Assembly: GCA_937916465.1 (NCBI GenBank)
Contig: CALFTK010000048.1
Location: forward strand, 1 to 44,190
Reading direction: 5' to 3'
DNA: 44,190 bases
DNA from: an uncultured Bacteroidales bacterium
GTDB lineage: Bacteria > Bacteroidota > Bacteroidia > Bacteroidales > Bacteroidaceae
The translations under genes and the position numbers were made by a program. Positions 6,294 to 13,821 of the stretch are shown here, one piece after another. How positions within the stretch are numbered: position 1 is the stretch's first letter; every line of letters starts with the position of its first letter. The notes beneath the pieces were generated by a model that worked only from the letters and a program-made list of their open reading frames with translations, did no database searches and was not told the DNA's origin.

Positions 6294-8540
6294 TTAAATA
6301 GCAACCTTTGTAGAAAGGCGTATATCGGCCGATGATGAACCAAGCAACAATTCTATATTACCATGTTCAAGCTGCCAATCATACTCCTCTTCGCTCCAAT
6401 ATTTAAGCTGTTCAACCGGAATGGAAAGTTTTACTTCTACACTTTCGCCGGCTTTTACGGTAACTCTGTCAAATGCCTTAAGTTCCTTAAATGGCCATTC
6501 CACTGTTGCGTCCAGACGATGCACATAGAGCTGTACCACTTCGTCGGCATCCACCTTTCCTGAATTCTTCAGAACAAATGTTACCTCTATATCCTCTTTT
6601 TCTGAATATTTATCTTTGGTTGCTTTAAGATCAGAATATTCAAATGTAGTGTAGCTTAAACCATGACCAAACGGATACATTGGTCTTACGTTCTTAGTGT
6701 CGAACCAACGATAACCTACCAACAGATCTTCAGCATAGAGAGCGGTTGTTCTGTTTGATGAACCGTTTTTAAGTTCGTCTTGTGATTTTTCACCCACCAA
6801 AGCAACAAATATATCTTCTGCTATAGGAGCATCGGTCTGTGGATAGCTACCTGTTGCGTATGCGGGAGAATCTTCCAGTTTAACAGGATATGTGAATGGC
6901 AATTTTCCAGAAGGTGATATTTTACCGGTAAGAACATCAGCAAGAGCATTACCACCCTGTGAACCATTGAACCAAGATACTACTATTGTAGAAGAACAAG
7001 CTTCCACAACATTCAAATCTACAGGTGCCGCAGCCACCAGTACTGTAACTAAATTTGGATTTGCTTCTGCAAGAGCCTTTACAAGTTCATCCTGTCCACC
7101 CGGAAGCATAATATTTGCGCGATCGCTACCTTCTGTTTCAACTTCGCGGTTATTACCACCAATAAACAGTACCAAATCGGCATCCTTTGCAACCTTTACA
7201 GCCTCTTTCAACAGTTTATCGTTGTTATTCTGTGCAGGCATTCCCCAACGACCGCCACGTCCCGGGCGTTCGTAACCTTGTGCAAATACTATCTCAGCAC
7301 GGTCACCAATAACACTCTGCAAACCCTCCATAGGTGTAATTTCGCGATGAGCTTTTGCGCCGGCACCTACTCCACCGCTTGCCATCTTACGATTTGCATT
7401 ATCGCCTATAACTGCTATCTTCTTCACTTTGTTAAAGTCAATTGGAAGAAGTCCTGTTTCGTTTTTAAGAAGTACTATAGATTTTGCAGCTACATCGTAT
7501 GCAATCTGTGCCTGTTCTGGTTTTGCGGTAAGTTCCACATTTGCCTTTTCAGCAGGTATTGGTTCTATAGCAAAACGAACACGCAAAATCTCCTTTACAC
7601 GCTGGTTAATTATCTCTTCCGATACTGCTCCTGCCTTAACAGAATCAAGCAATGCCTGTCCTAAATATTGCTGACCTGGCATCTCTACGTTAAGACCATT
7701 GGTAACTGCAGCTACTGTACTGTGTGTACCGCCCCAGTCAGAAATAATCATACCCTTGAAACCCCAGTCTCTGCGAAGAACCTGATTCTGAAGGAAATCA
7801 TTTTCTGAACACCAATAACCATTCACTTTGTTGTATGCAGCCATAACACCGTATGCATCGCCCTCTACTACAGCTGCTTCAAATGGAGGCAGATATATTT
7901 CACGCATAGCACGAGGACTGGCAATTACGTTTACAGTACCACGGTTATTCTCCTGATTGTTTAGCGCATAGTGTTTAAGACATACTGCAACACCATTATC
8001 CTGCACACCAAGTGTATAACCTACGGAAAGACGTGCGCTTAAGAATGGATCTTCACTGAAATATTCGTAGGTACGTCCTCCTGTTGGAATACGCTGAATA
8101 TTGATAGCAGGACCAAGAATCATATCCTTACCACGTAGTCTGGCTTCCACTGCCATACCTTTACCGTACTGGTAGGCCAATTCCGGACTCCATGTAGCTG
8201 CAAGTGCAGAACCAGTTGGGAAGAATGTAGAAGAATCGGTTGTAAGATGCAACGAATTCCAGGAATGTGGTTCCATCTCTTCGCGAATGGCAAATGGGCC
8301 ATCGGCATAAATCATGTCGGCAATACCCAAACGAGGCACACCTTCTGATGTGAACATATGCTTACCATGAAGCATAGCTACCTTCTCTTCTAATGTCATC
8401 TGATCAATAATCTTGTCAGCCTGAGCATCAAATTGTGACAGTTTTGAAACACGCGAATCTCTTGGTAGCATACCATCTTGTTTACATGATGACATTGATA
8501 ATGCCAAAAGACATACCGATAATAAAGTAATCTTTTTCAT
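6294..8540 (-). CDS. GH3 beta-glucosidase-type surface or periplasmic lipoprotein
   Basis: 748 aa. The signal peptide ends in the lipobox SMSSC with Cys19, so the protein is lipid-anchored. The order is the standard GH3 one: (alpha/beta)8 barrel (about 38-330), alpha/beta sandwich (about 350-590) and C-terminal fibronectin III-like domain (about 640-745). The nucleophile is Asp268 in GMIISDWGGTHS; KHYALNNQE (189-197) and EYFSEDPF are typical substrate-site motifs. Glu470 in ETEGSDR is the likely acid/base, as in EGxDR-type GH3 enzymes. GH3 enzymes release terminal beta-linked glucose or related sugars with retention. The sugar is not fixed by sequence, but this architecture is commonest among beta-glucosidases. 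It starts 37 nt after the C11 protease gene and precedes GH95, so it probably belongs to one transcription unit. Confidence 0.93.
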   Translation of the reverse strand: MKKITLLSVCLLALSMSSCKQDGMLPRDSRVSKLSQFDAQADKIIDQMTLEEKVAMLHGKHMFTSEGVPRLGIADMIYADGPFAIREEMEPHSWNSLHLTTDSSTFFPTGSALAATWSPELAYQYGKGMAVEARLRGKDMILGPAINIQRIPTGGRTYEYFSEDPFLSARLSVGYTLGVQDNGVAVCLKHYALNNQENNRGTVNVIASPRAMREIYLPPFEAAVVEGDAYGVMAAYNKVNGYWCSENDFLQNQVLRRDWGFKGMIISDWGGTHSTVAAVTNGLNVEMPGQQYLGQALLDSVKAGAVSEEIINQRVKEILRVRFAIEPIPAEKANVELTAKPEQAQIAYDVAAKSIVLLKNETGLLPIDFNKVKKIAVIGDNANRKMASGGVGAGAKAHREITPMEGLQSVIGDRAEIVFAQGYERPGRGGRWGMPAQNNNDKLLKEAVKVAKDADLVLFIGGNNREVETEGSDRANIMLPGGQDELVKALAEANPNLVTVLVAAAPVDLNVVEACSSTIVVSWFNGSQGGNALADVLTGKISPSGKLPFTYPVKLEDSPAYATGSYPQTDAPIAEDIFVALVGEKSQDELKNGSSNRTTALYAEDLLVGYRWFDTKNVRPMYPFGHGLSYTTFEYSDLKATKDKYSEKEDIEVTFVLKNSGKVDADEVVQLYVHRLDATVEWPFKELKAFDRVTVKAGESVEVKLSIPVEQLKYWSEEEYDWQLEHGNIELLLGSSSADIRLSTKVAI

Positions 8541-8577
8541 TGTTTTGATTAGTAATTTATATAAGTATGATTGTTAG

Positions 8578-9828
8578 TTAATAATTGCCAAAGTTAGTAA
8601 ATATACTCCATTCAGTCTGTAAAAAATATGGAGTAATTGCAGATTTATATTGCGACAAAGGAACATACATACTCAATCCGCTATATGCTTCCACATCAAA
8701 TATGTCAAGATACCTTGGAGTACATATTCTGTATGGCACAGCACGATTAAACTGCTCTGTAAATTCCTGTATCAATAGTTCATTATTCGGAATAAGTTCC
8801 ATCATATAATCTATCATATCAAATGAAACCACCCTGTTATATCTGTCCATTCTCTGCACTTTAGACAAATCTACATTTTCAATACTATCAGAATATATGC
8901 TTACAACCTTTTTGAAGCAGTTAGCCAGACTATCTATTTCCATGTTATTCACCAACGCCACACCGGCTGTTTTGTCTGCTCCGCTATACTGATTGTATTC
9001 GTCATAAAATGATTGACAAACCTTGCTGTATTCGCCTTTGCAAAGCGGTTCAATTATTTTATCGTATGGAAAACCGTATGCTAATATCTCCAATGCAGAA
9101 CCTATAAAGTAGTCCGATTTATTACGTAATGCATATACCACCTCTATGTTAGCCATAGAACAAGCATCGAACATAATATAATCAAAACGATTGTCGGGCA
9201 GTGCTTTTACCATATCGGGTATCTCCATCCAGGTAGCACCTTCTCTCTGTTCATATCCAAATGCTTTAGTTTCAATCGGTTTATAGGGGTCTCTTATCCA
9301 AGACGATAAAGGAGAAAAACCACCGTTTATTACATATTCTGTTGCATCACCTCGCAATTGTGCTCCAAAAATATTACTTGATATATAACTCAACGAATTC
9401 TGATTCAACCATCCACTGCCATGTGACCACATAATAAGACCGTATGATGGCGATGGAAACTTGTCAATAATCTCCTCCACCACAGATGCCAGCACCTCAC
9501 TGTTGGTTGAATTCATTTCATCAAAATGTGCAACAGTATCCACTTTATGGTCATGAATACTCAATATATATGGTTTTACTTTATACTTGTCAACATAAAC
9601 AATAAGATTGTTGTTTTTGGACAATTCGCTATTCATTGCCAAACGCATCTTACCCACATTATCCTCCACATAACCTGAAAGATTATTGTCGGCTGCCATA
9701 TATACTATAATGGTATGTTTTATATCTCTTTTACCATCAATGGGATCAATTTCGGTACATCCCACCACATACAACAGAGACAATAAAAGTATCCAACCTC
9801 CCTTTCTTAAATATATGCCTTTAAACAT
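8578..9828 (-). CDS. Clostripain-family (C11) cysteine peptidase lipoprotein
   Basis: 416 aa. The signal peptide ends in LLYVVGC, giving lipid-anchored Cys24. The body is the caspase-like C11 fold: IIVYMAADNNLSGYV (40-54), catalytic His136 in IMWSHGSGW and catalytic Cys223 in MFDACSMAN. Both parts of the dyad and their environments are intact. C11 peptidases of gut Bacteroidales cleave after Arg or Lys and can mature themselves or other surface proteins; specificity here is inferred from the family. The gene starts 2 nt after the stop of the PepSY-like gene, which itself starts 1 nt after the beta-helix gene. The three are almost certainly co-translated, suggesting that the PepSY-like protein or the beta-helix protein is a partner, inhibitor or substrate. 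Confidence 0.9.
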   Translation of the reverse strand: MFKGIYLRKGGWILLLSLLYVVGCTEIDPIDGKRDIKHTIIVYMAADNNLSGYVEDNVGKMRLAMNSELSKNNNLIVYVDKYKVKPYILSIHDHKVDTVAHFDEMNSTNSEVLASVVEEIIDKFPSPSYGLIMWSHGSGWLNQNSLSYISSNIFGAQLRGDATEYVINGGFSPLSSWIRDPYKPIETKAFGYEQREGATWMEIPDMVKALPDNRFDYIMFDACSMANIEVVYALRNKSDYFIGSALEILAYGFPYDKIIEPLCKGEYSKVCQSFYDEYNQYSGADKTAGVALVNNMEIDSLANCFKKVVSIYSDSIENVDLSKVQRMDRYNRVVSFDMIDYMMELIPNNELLIQEFTEQFNRAVPYRICTPRYLDIFDVEAYSGLSMYVPLSQYKSAITPYFLQTEWSIFTNFGNY

Positions 9829-9830
9829 CC

Positions 9831-10274
9831 TTATTTATCTATATCAAGCAATTTAAATGAATTGCTAAAGGTCATTTCTATGTTGTTACTTAATATAATT
9901 TCATACAATCTGTCATCGTGTTCTATCTCCTTGATATATGCATCCGGATAGGTTGCAGAGACAAATACTCTAATTTTTTCAGGAATCAATGATGCAGGAA
10001 CAGCGTTTTTTTTACGCTTTATCTCTGTCCAAATTCCCGATTTATTAAACTGTAAATCTGTTCCATCAGATAGTTTCACTTCATACTGTGTTAAAGAAGC
10101 TCTATTTTCAACTTGTGCCAAAGTAATGGTAGTACCTTCAAAGTAGTTGTTTATAAACGTAACAACCTTAGAAGGCAATTGTTCAACCTTAATAGGTCTC
10201 TCTTCTGCAAACATCGGTATAGCAACTATTAATGCTAAGACCAGAAAAAAAATCTTTTTCATAATATGCTTCAA
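9831..10274 (-). CDS. Secreted PepSY-like protein paired with the C11 protease
   Basis: 147 aa with signal peptide (about 1-23, ending AIPMFA). It has two PepSY-like units like the protein encoded at 3424-3855: IKVEQLPSKVVTFINNYFEG with VKLSDGTDLQFNKSG, then SLIPEKIRVFVSATYPDAYI with YEIILSNNIEMTFSNSF. A second methionine at residue 5 (MKKIFFLVL) may be the real start. The gene sits between the beta-helix gene (1-nt gap) and the C11 peptidase gene (2-nt gap). Because PepSY domains in other families act on peptidases, and this gene is locked to a protease gene, a role in controlling or escorting the protease is a reasonable but unproven inference. Confidence 0.85.
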   Translation of the reverse strand: MKHIMKKIFFLVLALIVAIPMFAEERPIKVEQLPSKVVTFINNYFEGTTITLAQVENRASLTQYEVKLSDGTDLQFNKSGIWTEIKRKKNAVPASLIPEKIRVFVSATYPDAYIKEIEHDDRLYEIILSNNIEMTFSNSFKLLDIDK

Positions 10275-10275
10275 A

Positions 10276-11547
10276 TTAATAGGTTAATAATAAACCGCCA
10301 CCTTTTAGTGGATATGTTTTACCTCCCAATACTGCATTATCAGCATCGTTTGGATTGTAATATATATTGTATCCTTTACTATTAATACTCTTTATTCCTT
10401 TTTCCACAGGCTGAGCAAATTCAATGGACTCCAAATAACAGTTGTCAGTTAAAATCCAATCGGCACCTTTTTCCATAAAGACAGAGGCACTTCCTTTGTT
10501 TTCGCTGTTGATAGCCCCTTTATAAGATGTTTTCTTGCCCATCTCCATTCTGACAGAACTAATCTCATCCACAAGTATATCGCCTTCCAACTTCTGATTT
10601 GAAGACTTCAGCAACAGATGTCCTCCATTTTTGCCGGCTTCGCCCCAATCGCCTGCTACAATTTCTGCTAAAGGAGCATCTTTGGCAAATCCAAATTTAA
10701 CATTTTCCAAATCTACATTTACGGAAGTATTGGTTACATAGAACATTGGACCCTCTGCTATTGCAATGGTAGATTCTTTAATACCTAAATTACCTGTACC
10801 ACTGTTTTCTTTACTCTTACCGTTATTGTAGAGTTGAAAACCATAATACTTGTAACCAAAAAAAGATACATCTTCTAAAGATACTTTGCCACCACCGTTC
10901 ACTGTAGCTATATGTGAACTGTATGAAAGCATTCTGCCACCCGTTACATTTACGTTACCCGATGAGTATATAATAGGCGAATCAGCACCGCTCATATTGC
11001 CGTTGGCATCGGTTATCTGAATAGTACCTCCCTGTTGAGTCAGGAATGCAGGACTGGTAAGCGATGCTGTGTTTACAGTTACATCTTCCAATACAGCTTT
11101 AGCTCCATTGAACACATTCAAACCGGCTGCATTGTCTCTTGATATATTGATTATTGGCGATGTTGCAAAAACTGTGCTACCCATACCTGTGACAGCTATA
11201 CCATCGGCATTTGTAGCATGCGAAGTCAATTCACAATTGTATAAATTCAGAGTACTGCCGGCATCTGCCAATACAGCAGCATTCATACCATTACGCTTAA
11301 TATTATCTTTAACGGTTGATGCACCTGCTGTTTTATTCAATCTCATGGAGGATAATGTCAATTCTACTCCATCAGTCACATAAACCACACTTTCATCAAC
11401 ACCAAACGCCTCTAAAGTAATGTGAGACCTATAAACTACTTTCTCACCGCTACCATCTACGGTATATACGGCAGATGCTTGTTTTTGCTGTGCAAACAAC
11501 ACAGATGAACAGGCAATCAATATTTCAAAAAGTAATAATTTCTTCAT
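10276..11547 (-). CDS. Secreted right-handed beta-helix repeat protein
   Basis: 423 aa. The signal peptide (about 1-19) ends SSVLFAQQ. LIAC at 10-13 looks like a lipobox, but the hydrophobic stretch before it is short, so SPI cleavage is more likely. From about 60 to 330 the sequence is a run of short beta-rungs with turns rich in Gly and Asn (LTLSSMRLNK, STLNLYNCELTSHA, GAKAVLEDVTVNTA, GKVSLEDVSFFGYK), the look of a single-stranded right-handed beta-helix as in pectate-lyase-like or adhesin folds. I see no catalytic set for a known lyase. It is first in the tight operon with the PepSY-like and C11 peptidase genes. It could be a surface adhesin, a carbohydrate-binding helix or the protease substrate; the function is unknown. 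Confidence 0.75.
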   Translation of the reverse strand: MKKLLLFEILIACSSVLFAQQKQASAVYTVDGSGEKVVYRSHITLEAFGVDESVVYVTDGVELTLSSMRLNKTAGASTVKDNIKRNGMNAAVLADAGSTLNLYNCELTSHATNADGIAVTGMGSTVFATSPIINISRDNAAGLNVFNGAKAVLEDVTVNTASLTSPAFLTQQGGTIQITDANGNMSGADSPIIYSSGNVNVTGGRMLSYSSHIATVNGGGKVSLEDVSFFGYKYYGFQLYNNGKSKENSGTGNLGIKESTIAIAEGPMFYVTNTSVNVDLENVKFGFAKDAPLAEIVAGDWGEAGKNGGHLLLKSSNQKLEGDILVDEISSVRMEMGKKTSYKGAINSENKGSASVFMEKGADWILTDNCYLESIEFAQPVEKGIKSINSKGYNIYYNPNDADNAVLGGKTYPLKGGGLLLTY

Positions 11548-11626
11548 TTTTATAATTAATTTCCGTAAAGATAACTATTTTTCGTAACTTCGCACTCAGA
11601 CTATAACAAAAAAATCATAAAAGAAA

Positions 11627-13738
11627 ATGAAAAGAAATTTTTTCCTGCCGGCTATGCTGGCTTTATTTATTACATCGTGTAATATGGAGAATCCATTATT
11701 GACAGAATCGCCACTCCCGTATGGCGCACCTCAATTTGACAAAATTGAGAACAAACACTACCTACCTGCATTTAAACAGGGTATTAAAGAGGGTAAAGAA
11801 GAGATTGATGCAATTGTTAACAACCCCGAAGCTCCTACTTTTGAAAATACAATAGTAGCTTTGGAACATTCTGGTGAAACATTAGGCCGTGTTGGTGGTA
11901 TCTTCTATAACATTATGGAAGCCAACACCAATGACGAGATGCAGGATATTGCAGAAGAGATTTCACCACTGACTACTGAATTCTCTATGTATGTTAGTCT
12001 GAATGAAGGTCTGTTCAAACGTGTTAAGGCTGTTTATGACCAGCGTGAATCACTGAATCTTACTCCCGAACAGATGATTCTTCTGGAAGATACATACGAC
12101 AGTTTTGCTCGTAGTGGTGCCAATCTTTCAAAAGAGGACAAAGAGACCTACAGCAAATATGTAGAAGAGCGTTCTCTCCTGTCACTGCAGTTCAGCAAAA
12201 ACGTATTGGCTTCTACAAATGATTACACCATGCTTCTTAGCAAGGAAGAAGAACTGGTTGGTCTTCCGGAATATGTAAGAGAGCAGGCTGCCGATGCTGC
12301 TAAAAGCAAAGGTAAAGAGGGTTGGTTGTTCGATCTTACAGCACCAAGCTATGGTCCGTTTATGAAGTTCAGCGAACGCAGAGATCTTCGCGAACAATTG
12401 TATCGCAAATATAACACCCGTGCTTTTGGTGGCGAATATGACAACAGTGAAGTAATTAAGAGGATTGCAGAACTCCGTATTCTTACTGCCGATATTCTGG
12501 GTTATGACAACTTTGCACAATACCAAACAGAGAAACGTATGGTAAAGAGCCCGGAAGCTGTTCAAGAGTTCCTTAACAAATTACTTGGCCCTGCACTGCC
12601 AAAAGCTAAAGCAGAGGTTGCCGAACTTAACGAATATGCAAAAGCCAACGGCTTTACCGGCAGTGAAATAATGCCTTGGGATTTCAGTTTCTATTCAGAA
12701 AAACTGCGTGCAGAAAAATATGATTTAAGCGATGAACAGCTTAAACCTTACTTCCAGTTAGATCAGTGTATTGATGCTGTATTTGCACTAGCAAACAAAC
12801 TGTACGGCATTTCATTCACAGAACTGAATAACATACCTGTATATCATCCTGACGTAAAGGTTTATGATGTAAAGGATAAAGATGGTTCACACCTGGCTCT
12901 CTTCTATGCAGATTTCTTCCCACGCGAAAGCAAACGTGGTGGTGCATGGATGACAGAATTCCGCGGTCAGCGCATTATTGATGGTGTTGAAGAGCGTCCT
13001 TTCATTAGTATTGTAACCAACTTTACAAAGCCTACTGCCGATACTCCATCATTGATTACCCATGACGAATTTACCACATTCCTACACGAATTCGGTCATG
13101 CACTGCATGGTATTCTTACAAAGGGTACATACGAATCAATGACAGGTACAAGTGTTGACCATGACTTTGTGGAACTTCCATCACAGATTATGGAAAACTG
13201 GGGTTACGAACCTGAATATCTGAATACTTTTGCAAAGCACTATCAGACAGGCGAAACTATTCCGGCAGAACTTATCGAAAAGATTGTTGCATCAAAGAAC
13301 TATCTTTCAGCATACTACCACATGCGCCAACTTCAGTTCGGTATTCTGGATATGGCTTGGCATACTCTTAAAGAGATACCTGCTGAAAGTTCACTGGAAT
13401 TTGAGAAGAAGGCTTTGGAAGCTACAAATGTACTCCCTTCGGTACCTGAATGTATTATCTCTACATCGTTCTCACACATCTTCTCAGGTGGTTACAGTGC
13501 CGGTTACTATTCATACAAATGGGCTGAAGTTCTGGCTGCAGACGGTTTCTCACTATTCAAGGAGAAAGGCATTTTTGACCAACAGACAGCTACAGCATTC
13601 CGCACTTTGCTTTCAAAAGGCAGCAGCGTAGATCCGGCAGAACTTTATCGTAACTTCCGCGGTCACGATCCTGAACCTGAAGCATTGCTTAAACAGCTTG
13701 GCATTATTGATGCAGTTGTAGAACCGCTGAAGAAATAA
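11627..13738 (+). CDS. dcp: M3 family peptidyl-dipeptidase Dcp, lipoprotein
   Basis: 703 aa, typical length for the M3A dipeptidyl carboxypeptidase branch. The signal peptide ends in FITSC with Cys18, so this is a lipid-anchored envelope form, unlike the cytoplasmic E. coli enzyme. The zinc site HEFGH is at 487-491 (FLHEFGHALHGIL). The third ligand is Glu516 in DFVELPSQIMENW, and the family segment FSHIFSGGYSAGYYSY is near 617-632. Dcp removes dipeptides from the C-termini of short peptides. Here it would trim peptides outside the cytoplasm, possibly products of the neighbouring C11 peptidase. It is divergent from the beta-helix operon across 79 nt and ends at a bidirectional terminator. A TAACTTCG box at 11585-11592 may serve as its -7 element. 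Confidence 0.93.
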   Translation: MKRNFFLPAMLALFITSCNMENPLLTESPLPYGAPQFDKIENKHYLPAFKQGIKEGKEEIDAIVNNPEAPTFENTIVALEHSGETLGRVGGIFYNIMEANTNDEMQDIAEEISPLTTEFSMYVSLNEGLFKRVKAVYDQRESLNLTPEQMILLEDTYDSFARSGANLSKEDKETYSKYVEERSLLSLQFSKNVLASTNDYTMLLSKEEELVGLPEYVREQAADAAKSKGKEGWLFDLTAPSYGPFMKFSERRDLREQLYRKYNTRAFGGEYDNSEVIKRIAELRILTADILGYDNFAQYQTEKRMVKSPEAVQEFLNKLLGPALPKAKAEVAELNEYAKANGFTGSEIMPWDFSFYSEKLRAEKYDLSDEQLKPYFQLDQCIDAVFALANKLYGISFTELNNIPVYHPDVKVYDVKDKDGSHLALFYADFFPRESKRGGAWMTEFRGQRIIDGVEERPFISIVTNFTKPTADTPSLITHDEFTTFLHEFGHALHGILTKGTYESMTGTSVDHDFVELPSQIMENWGYEPEYLNTFAKHYQTGETIPAELIEKIVASKNYLSAYYHMRQLQFGILDMAWHTLKEIPAESSLEFEKKALEATNVLPSVPECIISTSFSHIFSGGYSAGYYSYKWAEVLAADGFSLFKEKGIFDQQTATAFRTLLSKGSSVDPAELYRNFRGHDPEPEALLKQLGIIDAVVEPLKK

Positions 13739-13758
13739 ATTATAGTCAGCATATAACA

Positions 13759-13798
13759 AAATCCCCAAAGTCTGGTTGTGAACAGACTTTGGGGATTT
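13759..13798. terminator. Bidirectional intrinsic terminator between dcp and the GH3 gene
   Basis: A perfect 16-bp stem, AAATCCCCAAAGTCTG (13759-13774) with CAGACTTTGGGGATTT (13783-13798), has an 8-nt loop. A-rich and T-rich ends lie on both sides. It sits between convergent genes ending at 13738 and 13822 and would stop transcription both ways. Confidence 0.92.
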
Positions 13799-13821
13799 GT
13801 TTTGTATATAAGTTTCAGTTA

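Noticed and set aside
7278..7664. Long plus-strand frame opposite the GH3 gene
   Set aside because: It is a shadow of the well-supported GH3 coding frame; its Cys- and Phe-rich composition is not protein-like.
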